A stretch of 20,861 bases of DNA from an uncultured Eubacteriales bacterium (GCA_934446285.1 CAKSEI010000009.1:1-20861); one strand, 5' to 3'; shown: positions 8,341 through 18,085, counted from the first letter of the stretch. Notes: generated from the letters alone by a model not told the origin. Made by a program: numbers and translations.

Positions 8341-9093
8341 TTAACGAATGTATTTTGTGAGCGAATCGATTTTCGCCTTGAGATTGTCTATGACAAACGA
8401 GCGTACATAGTCATCGGCGGGATTGTCGAGCAGCGACTCGGGGGTGTCTAACTGATGTATACGGGCATTTCCCATAACCATGATACGGTCGCTCATGGCG
8501 AAAGCCTCCTCCTGGTCGTGGGTTATGTATATCATCGTAGTGCCGAATTTCTTCTGTATGGTCTTTAGCTCCGTGCGCAGCGAGAGTCGCGTCGCGACAT
8601 CAAGGGCGCTCATCGGCTCATCAAAGAGCACAATATCGGGACCGAGCGCAAGCGTGCGGGCTATCGCTACACGCTGCTGCTGCCCGCCCGAGAGATTTGC
8701 GGGATATTTATCCGCGTGCTCTGCAAGTCCGACTTGCTCTATAAGCTCGGTCGCACGCCCGGCAGCACCGGACTTCATCTCCGGGCGCAGACGCATGGCG
8801 TACTCGATATTTTTTCTCACCGTCATATTTTCAAAGAGGGCGTAATTCTGAAAAACTATGCCCATACGGCGTTTGTCCGGGGCGTTGCGAGTTATGTCTT
8901 CGCCCTCAAGCTCTATTCTTCCGCTGTCAGCGGCAAGCAAACCTATGAGTATGCGCAGCAGTGTGGTTTTTCCGCAGCCCGACGGACCGAGAATGGAGAG
9001 AAACTCCCCTTTCTCGACCGAAAAGCTTACATTATCAAGGGCAGGTCTGCCGTCGTAAGACTTGCAGACCTCCGCTACTTTTAATATTTCCAT
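8341..9093 (-). CDS. ATPase subunit of a phosphonate/iron-type ABC importer
   Basis: The 250-residue cytoplasmic protein has Walker A GPSGCGKT (36-43), Q-loop FQNYALF (81-87), signature LSGGQQQR (134-141), Walker B IVLFDEP (about 154-160) and H-loop THDQEEA. It belongs to the PotA/FbpC/PhnT group but is short. The C-terminal TOBE regulatory domain usual in about 350-residue members is absent, so the ligand feedback that this domain can provide is probably missing. The ATG lies inside the last codons of the binding-protein gene (13-base overlap), implying coupled translation; no strong separate ribosome binding site is seen. Confidence 0.92.
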   Translation of the reverse strand: MEILKVAEVCKSYDGRPALDNVSFSVEKGEFLSILGPSGCGKTTLLRILIGLLAADSGRIELEGEDITRNAPDKRRMGIVFQNYALFENMTVRKNIEYAMRLRPEMKSGAAGRATELIEQVGLAEHADKYPANLSGGQQQRVAIARTLALGPDIVLFDEPMSALDVATRLSLRTELKTIQKKFGTTMIYITHDQEEAFAMSDRIMVMGNARIHQLDTPESLLDNPADDYVRSFVIDNLKAKIDSLTKYIR

Positions 9094-10067
9094 TTATTTA
9101 AGAGATTTTCCTTTACGCTGATATCGTCGAAGCCCGTCATGTCGGCGTATTTAATATCCGTGGGATAGTTTTCCATGGTGAATGTACGGTTCTTGTATAT
9201 AGTCTCGGGTGCATACAGCTCCTTGTCCCTCGGCGTAACATCGGAAAGAAGATATGAGAAGACCTTCATAATATCCTCGTCGTTCTGCTTACCTTCAATA
9301 ACCGCACTTGAGTAAAGGTCATAGGGCGAGCCCTCCGAGAGATAGTGAACCTCGAGCGGCTCTCCGTTATTTATCTCGGTTACCGCCTGGGTAGTCATGC
9401 CGAGACCTATCACAGCCTCGCCCATTATAAGGTTCTGTATCGGACCCGAGCCGGATGCGGTAAATCCCGCGCCGGAGATATTCTCTTTCAGCTTGTCGAA
9501 ATACTCAAGAGCCTTGTCCTCGCCCCACTCGTTCACGAGATTGAGATAAAAGACATATCCCGTGCCCGATGTCTTGGGGTTGGGCATGGATATAAGTCCC
9601 TTATACTCATCCTTGAGAAGGTCTTCATAGGATTCCGGCAGGGGAAGATTTTTCTCATCGAGGAGCTTTCTGTTCACAATAATCGAGCAGCTCGAGATTA
9701 TGAGCGGTACGTACTTGTGGCTTGCAGGGACAAGTTCATCTCTGTAGACGTCGAAATTGACATTGTCAAGCGTTGCGAGATTTGGAGAAATCTTTTCGAG
9801 GTAAGCGTTCTCAAGCTCCATGATTATATCGCAGTCGGTATTAGTACCCTCTGCGATCAGCTTTGACGCAAGGTCACCCGTCGATTTATATTCGATATGA
9901 ATTGAATACTCGGGGAACTTCTCATCAAACATCTTCTGTGCGGTTTCTATGCGGTAGTCCTCGGAGGAAGCATAGATCGTTATTGTCTTTTTTGAATTGC
10001 ACGAGCAAAGCTGCACCGACAGAACGGTGAGCACAAGCGCGAGCAAAAGGGAAAAAATCTTTTTCAT
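9081..10067 (-). CDS. Lipoprotein substrate-binding protein, phosphonate/iron type
   Basis: The 328-residue protein starts with a lipoprotein signal peptide: MKK, a hydrophobic stretch, then lipobox LCSC with Cys23 as the acylated residue. The mature part begins TITIYASSEDYRIETAQKMF, typical of family 1 extracellular binding proteins of the AfuA/PhnS type. It would sit on the outer face of the membrane and deliver substrate to the fused permease. It is the first gene of the operon, with AGAGG six bases before ATG. The ligand cannot be read from the sequence. 2-Aminoethylphosphonate or a related phospho-compound is favoured by the linked LicC/PntC-type enzyme, and ferric iron is the main alternative. 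Confidence 0.9.
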   Translation of the reverse strand: MKKIFSLLLALVLTVLSVQLCSCNSKKTITIYASSEDYRIETAQKMFDEKFPEYSIHIEYKSTGDLASKLIAEGTNTDCDIIMELENAYLEKISPNLATLDNVNFDVYRDELVPASHKYVPLIISSCSIIVNRKLLDEKNLPLPESYEDLLKDEYKGLISMPNPKTSGTGYVFYLNLVNEWGEDKALEYFDKLKENISGAGFTASGSGPIQNLIMGEAVIGLGMTTQAVTEINNGEPLEVHYLSEGSPYDLYSSAVIEGKQNDEDIMKVFSYLLSDVTPRDKELYAPETIYKNRTFTMENYPTDIKYADMTGFDDISVKENLLNKWKY

Positions 10068-10123
10068 AATTAACCTCTTTCGAAATTATTTGTTTCTGCA
10101 TGGTAAATGTTCAAGTTGCGACC

Positions 10124-10152
10124 ATTATACATTATAAATGAACATATGTCAA
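10124..10152 (-). promoter_or_regulatory. Consensus sigma-A promoter of the uptake operon
   Basis: A perfect TTGACA (10152-10147), 17-base spacer and perfect TATAAT (10129-10124). Transcription should start near 10117, leaving a leader of about 50 bases with no obvious riboswitch. So strong a core promoter usually needs repression; the HTH domain of the last gene product is a candidate, but no clear operator palindrome was found. Confidence 0.88.
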
Positions 10153-10159
10153 CCCCTTT

Positions 10160-10393
10160 GCATGAAATTGTTTTGCGAATAACCATTTTCTGTGCTTCTG
10201 CCGGTGTGTGGACAGCGGAAACTTAAACGCAAGCGAGGACGGGTTAATAGTGCTATGCGCTTAGATGCGGCAAAAATAAGGAAACAGTTTTTGTCTCACT
10301 GTGCGGTCGGGCGATTATATATTTTCCCCTATACAAAATCTTTTGTGCGGATTTTCGAGAAAAGCGGCAATATTTGTTCGTAAACAAAATCAA
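10160..10393. other. Intergenic stretch with no supported gene
   Basis: Between the uptake-operon promoter and the hairpin block I see no gene. A 63-codon plus-strand frame (10192-10383) has an Arg/Lys/Ser-rich, low-complexity product and no ribosome binding site, and I do not regard it as real. Confidence 0.5.
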
Positions 10394-10618
10394 GGAGAAA
10401 CCCCCGGCGAGGGTTTCTCCTCTTCCGCACCTACGGCGCGAAATTCACCTCTTCCTGCGCTTTTGGAAGTATAAGGGTTTCGCCGCGCCGCATAGGCAAT
10501 TAAAGACTTCGCTTTTAAAATCCACGAGCTTTTGAAAAAGCTCGGCAAAACTTTTAATAAGGGGGAAAGCGAATGCATTTCTTATTCAAATGCTTTTGCC
10601 AGGCTTTTCCCGAAAAGC
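10394..10618. repeat. Block of five consecutive hairpins downstream of rpoC
   Basis: Successive inverted repeats fill this stretch. They are GGAGAAACCC/GGGTTTCTCC (10394-10420); a long stem CCTA-CGGCGCG/CGCGCCG-CA-TAGG (10430-10496) holding a nested CTTCC/GGAAG; CGAGCTTTT/AAAAGCTCG (10525-10544); GCATTT/AAATGC (10575-10593); and GCTTTTC/GAAAAGC (10603-10618). The first has a T-rich run after it on the minus strand and could be a back-up terminator for rpoC. The whole could be a dispersed intergenic repeat or a structured RNA; only one copy is in this window. Confidence 0.5.
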
Positions 10619-10638
10619 GATTTTTCCATATGCAAACT

Positions 10639-10699
10639 AAAAAAGTGCGTGACCGTGCACGGAAAAACCCGTGCGCCATACGGTCGGTCGCACTTTTTT
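10639..10699 (-). terminator. Large composite terminator of rpoBC
   Basis: The outer stem AAAAAAGTGCG/CGCACTTTTTT (10639-10649 with 10689-10699) encloses GACCGT/ACGGTC and an inner GCACGG/CCGTGC hairpin. The outer A/T run supplies the U-tract on the minus strand, about 40 bases after the rpoC stop. It could also work on the plus strand. Confidence 0.85.
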
Positions 10700-10738
10700 A
10701 TTTTTACGCTCATGCGTATGTTTTTTATTTGTCCGATG

Positions 10739-13700
10739 TTATTCGGCGTCGTCCTCGGTTTCTGTTTTCTCGGGCTTTGCGTCCGTTATATCCTCGATGA
10801 GGTCTGCGCCAGGATCAAGGGGCTCGTCGGCAACCTCGCGGGCGTCCGCTATCTCGGTGTCCTCAAGCTCTTCGTCTGTCTCTGCGCTCTCCTTATGAAC
10901 GGGAGCGACTTCTACCTCACTGTATCTGTCCATGCCCGTTCCCGCGGGGATGAGTTTGCCGATGATGACATTCTCCTTGAGTCCGAGCAGGTGGTCAACC
11001 TTGCCCTTCATTGCGGCGTCGGTCAGAACCTTTGTCGTCTCCTGGAAGGATGCTGCCGATAAGAACGAGTCGGTCATAAGAGAAGCCTTGGTTATACCGA
11101 GCAGGCAGGGGGACGCCGTAGCGATACGCAGCTCGGTTTCTCCCGCCATGCGGCGAGCCTCTATCGCGGCGTTTGCGTCCGCGAACTCCGTCTTGTCTAC
11201 CATGCTGCCGATAAGCAGATCTGTATCCCCGGCGTCCTCGACGCGCAGCTTGCGCGTCATCTGACGTGCGATAACCTCGACGTGCTTGTCGTTTATCTCA
11301 ACAGACTGCATACGGTACACTCTCTGTACCTCACGGAGCAGATAGTCGTAGGTCGCGTCAAGTCCGTTGATTCGTGCGATATCCTGCGGGTACTTGCTGC
11401 CCTCCGTGAGAGCCTCACCCGCGGACACAAAGTCGCCGTCTTTCACAAGAATGCGAATGCCGTATGCGACGGGGTAATATCTTGCCTCGCCGTCTGTCGG
11501 TGTGACAATGACATTGCGCATATGCTTTATTTCGTCAAAGGAAACTACACCGTCGACATCCGAGAGGATAGCCGTGCGCTTTGGTCTGCGTGCCTCGAAA
11601 AGCTCCTCGACACGGGGAAGACCGTTGGTGATATCGCCTCCGGCGACACCGCCGGTATGGAAAGTTCTCATAGTAAGCTGTGTACCCGGCTCTCCTATCG
11701 ACTGAGCCGCAATGATACCTACAGCCTCGCCGACACTTACCTTCTTGCTCGTCGCAAGATCGCTGCCGTAGCAATGAGCGCACACGCCGTGGCGTGCCTC
11801 GCACTCAAGTATCGTGCGGATGTAAACCTGCTCAATACCCGCCTTGACAATTCTGTCAGCGTCGGAAGCGGAAATCATCTCGCCGTCGCCGACGATAACC
11901 TCGCCCGTCGCGGGGTCGACAACCTCGCCTATCGTATACCTACCGACAAGTCGGTCGGCAAGCGGCTCAATAACGTCGTTTCCGTCCGTTATTCTGCTCA
12001 CCCATATACCCTTGCGGGTGCCGCAGTCCTCTTCCCTGATTATGACATCCTGCGATACGTCAACGAGTCGTCTCGTAAGGTAACCGGAGTCAGCCGTTCT
12101 CAGGGCCGTATCTGAAAGCGCCTTACGCGAACCGCGGGCTGCGATAAAGTACTCAAGTATATTAAGACCCTCGCGGAAGTTCGATTTAATCGGTATTTCC
12201 ATCGTACGTCCCGTCGCGGAAAGCATGAGTCCGCGCATACCCGCGAGCTGACGCATCTGGGTCATGTTACCGCGCGCACCCGAGTCGGACATCATCTTTA
12301 TCGGGTTGTAGCGGTCAAAGCCCTTCTGAAGAGCAGTGACAACATCCTTTGTCGCCTGCTCCCATATCTCGATAACCGCCTTATAGCGCTCGTCCTCCGT
12401 AAGCTCGCCTCGATCAAAGTGCTTCTGAATGCCCGCAACCTGTGCCTCGGCATCCGCAATTATGTCATACTTCTCAGACGGTATCTGGACATCCGCTACG
12501 GATATTGATATAGCGGCCTTTGTCGAATACTTATATCCCATGCTCTTTATGTTATCAAGAACCTGGGCGGTAACAGCCGAACCGTGCATCTTCATACAGC
12601 GATCGACGATATTTCCGAGCTCCTTTTTTCTTACCATGCAGTCTATCTCAAGGTCAAGAGCCTTCTCGGGATCGGAACGGTCAACGTATCCGAGGTCCTG
12701 CGGTATCTGACTGTTGAAGATAAGTCTGCCGAGGGTTGCATTGATTATACCCGTGCGCGTCTGACCGTTCACTTCGCGTGTAACGCGTATCTTTATCGGT
12801 GCGTGAAGTCCGAGCTCCCCGTTCTCGTAAGCCATCATCGCCTCGTCGAAATTGCGGAAGGCGTGTCCCTCACCGACCTCTCCCGCCTTGTCTATGGTGA
12901 GGTAGAATGAACCTAAGACCATATCCTGCGACGGTACGGCAACGGCGCGTCCGTCTGCGGGCTTCAGGAAGTTATTGGCAGAGAGCATGAGGAATCGCGC
13001 CTCTGCCTGCGCCTCGCTCGAGAGAGGCACGTGCACCGGCATCTGGTCGCCGTCAAAATCGGCGTTGAATGCGGTACAAACAAGCGGGTGCAGCTTTATT
13101 GCTCTGCCCTCTACGAGCACAGGCTCGAACGCCTGAATGGACAGACGGTGGAGGGTAGGTGCACGGTTGAGCAGTACGGGATGATCCTTTATCACATTTT
13201 CGAGAGCGTCCCATACCTCGGGAGCGACCTTCTCGACCTTTTTCTTTGCGTCCTTGATATTCGTGGACTTCTGAGTCTCGACAAGCCTCTTCATAACAAA
13301 CGGCTTGAAAAGTTCGAGCGCCATCTCCTTCGGCAGACCGCACTGATATATCTTCAGCTCAGGGCCTACGACGATAACCGAACGTCCCGAATAGTCGACA
13401 CGCTTGCCGAGCAGGTTCTGACGGAAACGTCCCTGCTTACCGCGCAGCATCTCGGAAAGACTCTTGAGCGGACGGCTCGAGGGGCCTGTTACGGGCTTTC
13501 CTCTTCTGCCGTTGTCGATAAGGGAGTCGACAGCCTCCTGCAGCATACGCTTCTCATTACGTATGATTATCGCGGGAGCTTTTAACTCCATGAGCCTCTT
13601 TAAGCGGTTATTTCTGTTGATAACTCTGCGGTAGAGGTCATTTAAGTCGGAAGTGGCAAATCTGCCTCCGTCAAGCTGCGTCATCGGACGGATGTCCGGG

Positions 13701-14401
13701 GGGCTTACGGGGATGACGTCAAGAATCATCCACTCAGGCTTATTGTGTGATATGCGGAATGCCTCCACAACCTCAAGGCGCTTGATTATCTTTGCCTTTT
13801 TCTGACCCGAGGCGGTGGTAAGTTCCTCCTTGAGCTGCTTAGACAGCTCCTCTACGTCTATCTCCGCGAGCAGCTCCTTTACCGCCTCTGCGCCCATTCC
13901 GACGCGGAAGTCATTCTCGTAGCGCTCGTAGTACTCCTTGTACTCGCTGTCGGTAAGCTGCTGATACTTCTCGAGCGGCGTGTTGCCCGGGTCTATTACG
14001 ATATACTGCGCAAAGTACAGAACTTTCTCAAGTGCACGGGGGGATATGTCAAGGAAGAGCGCCATACGCGACGGAATAGCCTTGAAATACCATATGTGCG
14101 ACACGGGAGCGGCAAGCTCGACATGTCCCATTCTCTCTCTGCGCACCTTTTTCGTCGTGACCTCAACACCGCACTTTTCGCAGACCTTGCCCTTGTAGCG
14201 GACTCTCTTGTACTTGCCGCAGAGGCACTCCCAGTCCTTTGTAGGCCCGAAGATACGCTCGCAGAAAAGTCCGTCGCGCTCCGCCTTGAGCGTGCGGTAG
14301 TTTATAGTCTCCGGCTTTGTGACCTCACCGTGTGACCAGCTTCTTATCGTCTCGGGAGACGCAAGTCCAATTTTTATCGAAGCAAATGCGTTTTCGTTCA
14401 C
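10739..14401 (-). CDS. rpoC: DNA-directed RNA polymerase beta' subunit
   Basis: The 1220-residue catalytic subunit of RNA polymerase. Landmarks are the N-terminal zinc ribbon (Cys59, Cys61, Cys74, Cys77), the double-psi barrel active site NADFDGDQM (446-454) with the three Mg-binding Asp residues, the trigger loop region (about 728-790), and a second zinc site (Cys793, Cys867, Cys874, Cys877). The strongly conserved AAQSIGEPGTQLTMRTFHTGG follows it. Length is normal for Clostridia; the last 45 or so residues form an acidic, variable tail. The start is GTG at 14401 with AGGAG 7 bases upstream, 15 bases after rpoB, so the two are co-transcribed. The gene is intact. Unusually, rpsL does not follow; a terminator does. 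Confidence 0.98.
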   Translation of the reverse strand: MNENAFASIKIGLASPETIRSWSHGEVTKPETINYRTLKAERDGLFCERIFGPTKDWECLCGKYKRVRYKGKVCEKCGVEVTTKKVRRERMGHVELAAPVSHIWYFKAIPSRMALFLDISPRALEKVLYFAQYIVIDPGNTPLEKYQQLTDSEYKEYYERYENDFRVGMGAEAVKELLAEIDVEELSKQLKEELTTASGQKKAKIIKRLEVVEAFRISHNKPEWMILDVIPVSPPDIRPMTQLDGGRFATSDLNDLYRRVINRNNRLKRLMELKAPAIIIRNEKRMLQEAVDSLIDNGRRGKPVTGPSSRPLKSLSEMLRGKQGRFRQNLLGKRVDYSGRSVIVVGPELKIYQCGLPKEMALELFKPFVMKRLVETQKSTNIKDAKKKVEKVAPEVWDALENVIKDHPVLLNRAPTLHRLSIQAFEPVLVEGRAIKLHPLVCTAFNADFDGDQMPVHVPLSSEAQAEARFLMLSANNFLKPADGRAVAVPSQDMVLGSFYLTIDKAGEVGEGHAFRNFDEAMMAYENGELGLHAPIKIRVTREVNGQTRTGIINATLGRLIFNSQIPQDLGYVDRSDPEKALDLEIDCMVRKKELGNIVDRCMKMHGSAVTAQVLDNIKSMGYKYSTKAAISISVADVQIPSEKYDIIADAEAQVAGIQKHFDRGELTEDERYKAVIEIWEQATKDVVTALQKGFDRYNPIKMMSDSGARGNMTQMRQLAGMRGLMLSATGRTMEIPIKSNFREGLNILEYFIAARGSRKALSDTALRTADSGYLTRRLVDVSQDVIIREEDCGTRKGIWVSRITDGNDVIEPLADRLVGRYTIGEVVDPATGEVIVGDGEMISASDADRIVKAGIEQVYIRTILECEARHGVCAHCYGSDLATSKKVSVGEAVGIIAAQSIGEPGTQLTMRTFHTGGVAGGDITNGLPRVEELFEARRPKRTAILSDVDGVVSFDEIKHMRNVIVTPTDGEARYYPVAYGIRILVKDGDFVSAGEALTEGSKYPQDIARINGLDATYDYLLREVQRVYRMQSVEINDKHVEVIARQMTRKLRVEDAGDTDLLIGSMVDKTEFADANAAIEARRMAGETELRIATASPCLLGITKASLMTDSFLSAASFQETTKVLTDAAMKGKVDHLLGLKENVIIGKLIPAGTGMDRYSEVEVAPVHKESAETDEELEDTEIADAREVADEPLDPGADLIEDITDAKPEKTETEDDAE

Positions 14402-14416
14402 TGCTGCTCTCCTCTC

Positions 14417-17400
14417 TTATTCATCACCGAAATCATCGTCGTCAAAGTCCTCTTCGACGTAATTATCAAGTATTTCTTCCTCTGTCGCGACGGTAGGACC
14501 GAGGTCCTCCTCATCGACATAATTCGGCAGTCCGAGGTCACTCTCGTCAAGCTCGGTAAGCTCAATCTCGCCGCCGTCCTTATCAAGTATGTGGACATCG
14601 AGGCAGAGCGACTGAAGTTCCTTGACCATGACCTTAAATGACTCGGGAACACCCGGCTGAGGAATATTCTGACCCTTGACTATAGCCTCATAAGCTTTGA
14701 CGCGCCCCGTGACGTCGTCCGACTTGACGGTAAGGATTTCACGCAGAGTGTATGCAGCACCGTATGCCTCGAGCGCCCAGACCTCCATCTCTCCGAAGCG
14801 CTGTCCGCCAAACTGCGCTTTACCGCCGAGAGGCTGCTGAGTAATCAGGGAGTAAGGACCGGTCGAGCGGGCGTGGATCTTATCGTCAACAAGGTGGTGC
14901 AGCTTGAGGTAGTACATGATGCCTACCGTGACGGGGTTGTCAAAAGCCTCGCCCGTGCGTCCGTCGTAAAGAATTGTCTTTCCGTCCGGGCGCATACCCG
15001 CTTTTGCGAGCATCTCCTTCATGTCGTCGTCCGTTGCACCGTCAAATACCGGTGTCTCAACCTTCCATCCGAGCTTGCGAGCTGCCATGCCGAGGTGAAC
15101 CTCGAGCACCTGTCCGATGTTCATTCGTGACGGAACGCCGAGTGGGTTAAGAACTATGTCAAGCGGTGTGCCGTCCGGTAAAAACGGCATGTCCTCCGGC
15201 GGGAGAATTCTCGATACGACACCCTTGTTTCCGTGACGTCCCGCCATCTTGTCACCGACGGATATCTTTCTCTTCTGTGCGATGTATACGCGCACGACCT
15301 TATTGACTCCCGGAGACAGTTCGTCGCCGTTTTCGCGGCTGAACACCTTTACGTCGACGATAATTCCCGACATACCGTGCGGCACGCGCAGGGAGGTATC
15401 ACGCACCTCACGGGCCTTCTCGCCGAATATTGCACGCAGCAGTCTCTCCTCGGCGGTAAGCTCCGTCTCGCCCTTCGGCGTGACCTTACCCACGAGGATA
15501 TCGCCCGCTCTTACCTCGGTACCCTTGCGTATGATGCCGTTCGGATCAAGATCCTTGAGCGCGTCCTCACCGACGTTGGGGATCTCCCGGGTTATCTCCT
15601 CCGGTCCTAACTTCGTGTCTCTCGCTTCGTGGCTGTATTCCTCTATATGAATTGACGTATAAACGTCGTCTCTTACCAGTCTCTCATTTAAGAGTACCGC
15701 GTCCTCGTAGTTATAACCCTCCCAGGTCATAAATCCGATGAGTGCATTCTTTCCGAGGGAGATTTCTCCTCCGCTCGTCGCAGGACCGTCCGCTATGACC
15801 TGTCCCTCTTTTACGTACTCTCCGACGTCGACTATGGGCTTTTGGTTTACGCAGGTGCCCTGGTTGCTTCTCTTAAACTTAATAAGGTGATATACATCCT
15901 TTACGCCGTTATCGCGTCTGACTGTGATACAGTCGGCCGAGACGCGCTCGACCGTTCCGTCCGCCCTTGCGCAGACAACAACCCCGGAGTCGACCGCAGC
16001 CTTATACTCCATACCCGTTCCGACGATAGGCGAATCGGTGACCATAAGCGGCACTGCCTGCTTCTGCATGTTCGAGCCCATGAGTGCACGGGAGTTATCG
16101 TCGTTCTCAAGGAAGGGTATCATAGCCGTGGCTACCGATACGACCATCTTCGGAGAAACGTCCATGAGGTCCGCCTCCTCGGAGGGTATTTCGATTATCT
16201 CTGTTCTCATACGCGCGGTGACGCGGGAGTTTACGAACTTATTGTTCTCATCGAGAGGCTCATTCGCCTGAGCGACGATGTAAGCGTCCTCCTGGTCTGC
16301 CGTAAGGTATACTATATCGTTTGTAACTACGCCCTTTTTCTTATCTATTCTGCGGTAGGGCGCCATGATAAAGCCGTACTCGTTTATGCGTGCATATGTT
16401 GAGAGATAGGATATAAGTCCGATGTTAGGTCCTTCCGGTGTCTCTATCGGGCACATGCGTCCGTAGTGAGTATAGTGAACGTCTCGTACCTCAAAGGATG
16501 CACGGTCACGCGAAAGTCCGCCGGGACCGAGCGCGGAAAGACGTCTCTTATGCGTAAGCTCTGCGAGCGGATTGTTCTGGTCCATGAACTGAGAGAGAGG
16601 CGATGAACCGAAGAACTCGCGTATAGCTGTGACAACGGGGCGGATATTTATAAGCGCCTCGGGTGTTATCGACTCGCTGTCCTGTATGGTCATGCGCTCC
16701 TTGACAATCTTGTCCATACGGGAGAAGCCGATGCGCATCTGATTCTGCAGCAATTCTCCCACCGAGCGCAGACGGCGGTTGCCGAGGTGGTCGATATCGT
16801 CTACCGTGCCAATGTCATGGGACAGGGCGACAAGGTAGTTTATGGAGGCAAAGATATCCTTTACCGTGATATGCTTGGGAGCAAGCTCCGCACGGCGCTC
16901 GTCCGCGAGAGCAAGCAGGCTCTCCTTATTTCCGTCCGCCTGCTCCGCTATCTCGAGCAGAACGTCGGCGTCGACCTTACCCGTTATCTTCACGGCGGAG
17001 AGGTCGTATCCGAGCACGTCCTCGGGGTATACAGTGCCGTTGGAGAATACCTTTACGGTAGCTCCGTCCTCGGCGATTACCTCAACCTCGTTTACACCCG
17101 CGTGCTCTATCTTGGCTGCGAGCGCGTCGGTTATCTTTGCGCCCGACTGCGCCACTATCTCGCCCGTAACGGGGGATACGGCGTCGGATGCAAGCTTTGT
17201 TCCCGCGATACGTGCGGCAATGCCCATCTTCTTGTTAAACTTATAGCGTCCGACGGGAGCGAGGTCATATCTCTTCGGGTCGAAGAAGAGATTGTTTACA
17301 AGGGTGAGTGCGCTGTCGACAAGCGGCGGCTCGCCCGGACGCAGCTTCTTGTATATCTCCTTTAATGCCTCGTCGCGCTCGGTCGTGCCGGCAGCAAGAG

Positions 17401-18085
17401 CCGCCTCCTTCATCCCGTCCTTTTCAAGGCTCGAGGTAATGAGTATATCCTCGCCGAACATCTGCTGTATCTGTGCGTCGGTGCTTACGCCGAGAGCACG
17501 GATGAGCACGGTTATCGGTATCTTGCGGTTCTTGTCTATACGGACATAGAATATGTCGTTTACGTCCGTCTCGTACTCGAGCCATGCGCCTCGGTACGGG
17601 ATGACGGTCGATGTGTAATTGCGCTTTCCCGACTTGTCGTGACCCGAGCCGTAGTACATGCCGGGTGAACGGACTATCTGAGATACGACGACTCTCTCCG
17701 CGCCGTTGATTATGAATGTACCGTTATCGGTCATGAGCGGGAAGTCGCCCATGAAAATTTCCTTTTCCGATACCTCGCCCGTCTCCTTGTTGAAGAGTCT
17801 GACGACAACGCGCAGGGGTGCGGCATAGTTTACGTCGCGCTCCTTGCACTCCTCCTCGGGATACTTGGGCGTGCCGTCAATCGAATAGCTGACGAACTCA
17901 ATCTGAAGATTGCCCGAGTAGTCGACGATGGGGGAAACATCGCGCAGAACCTCGTCAAGGCCCTCGTCGAGAAACCACTGATAGGATTTCTTCTGAACCT
18001 CGAGCAGATCGGGCATCTCGATTACCTCTTTGATCTTTGAGAAGCTCATTCGGGTAGTCTTGCCCATTTGCTTGGGTGTTACCAT
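14417..18085 (-). CDS. rpoB: DNA-directed RNA polymerase beta subunit
   Basis: The 1222-residue RNA polymerase subunit forms the catalytic cleft with beta'. The rifampicin region (about 493-524) reads GSSPLSQFMDQNNPL then THKRRLSALGPGGL. Asp502, His512 and Ser517, equivalent to E. coli 516, 526 and 531, are wild type, predicting a rifampicin-sensitive enzyme. Downstream GRMCPIETPEGPNIGL is canonical, and the C-terminus has GGKAQFGGQRFGEMEVWALEAYGA before an acidic tail. A clostridial-type lineage insert lies at about 290-400. ATG at 18085 is chosen over an upstream TTG in the same frame (18139) because GGAGG lies 7 bases before it. It is followed closely by rpoC. Upstream is a long leader and a U32 gene rather than rplJ-rplL. 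Confidence 0.98.
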   Translation of the reverse strand: MVTPKQMGKTTRMSFSKIKEVIEMPDLLEVQKKSYQWFLDEGLDEVLRDVSPIVDYSGNLQIEFVSYSIDGTPKYPEEECKERDVNYAAPLRVVVRLFNKETGEVSEKEIFMGDFPLMTDNGTFIINGAERVVVSQIVRSPGMYYGSGHDKSGKRNYTSTVIPYRGAWLEYETDVNDIFYVRIDKNRKIPITVLIRALGVSTDAQIQQMFGEDILITSSLEKDGMKEAALAAGTTERDEALKEIYKKLRPGEPPLVDSALTLVNNLFFDPKRYDLAPVGRYKFNKKMGIAARIAGTKLASDAVSPVTGEIVAQSGAKITDALAAKIEHAGVNEVEVIAEDGATVKVFSNGTVYPEDVLGYDLSAVKITGKVDADVLLEIAEQADGNKESLLALADERRAELAPKHITVKDIFASINYLVALSHDIGTVDDIDHLGNRRLRSVGELLQNQMRIGFSRMDKIVKERMTIQDSESITPEALINIRPVVTAIREFFGSSPLSQFMDQNNPLAELTHKRRLSALGPGGLSRDRASFEVRDVHYTHYGRMCPIETPEGPNIGLISYLSTYARINEYGFIMAPYRRIDKKKGVVTNDIVYLTADQEDAYIVAQANEPLDENNKFVNSRVTARMRTEIIEIPSEEADLMDVSPKMVVSVATAMIPFLENDDNSRALMGSNMQKQAVPLMVTDSPIVGTGMEYKAAVDSGVVVCARADGTVERVSADCITVRRDNGVKDVYHLIKFKRSNQGTCVNQKPIVDVGEYVKEGQVIADGPATSGGEISLGKNALIGFMTWEGYNYEDAVLLNERLVRDDVYTSIHIEEYSHEARDTKLGPEEITREIPNVGEDALKDLDPNGIIRKGTEVRAGDILVGKVTPKGETELTAEERLLRAIFGEKAREVRDTSLRVPHGMSGIIVDVKVFSRENGDELSPGVNKVVRVYIAQKRKISVGDKMAGRHGNKGVVSRILPPEDMPFLPDGTPLDIVLNPLGVPSRMNIGQVLEVHLGMAARKLGWKVETPVFDGATDDDMKEMLAKAGMRPDGKTILYDGRTGEAFDNPVTVGIMYYLKLHHLVDDKIHARSTGPYSLITQQPLGGKAQFGGQRFGEMEVWALEAYGAAYTLREILTVKSDDVTGRVKAYEAIVKGQNIPQPGVPESFKVMVKELQSLCLDVHILDKDGGEIELTELDESDLGLPNYVDEEDLGPTVATEEEILDNYVEEDFDDDDFGDE

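Noticed and set aside
10390..10578. 62-codon minus-strand ORF in the hairpin block
   Set aside because: Composition follows the inverted repeats, with no ribosome binding site or recognisable domain.
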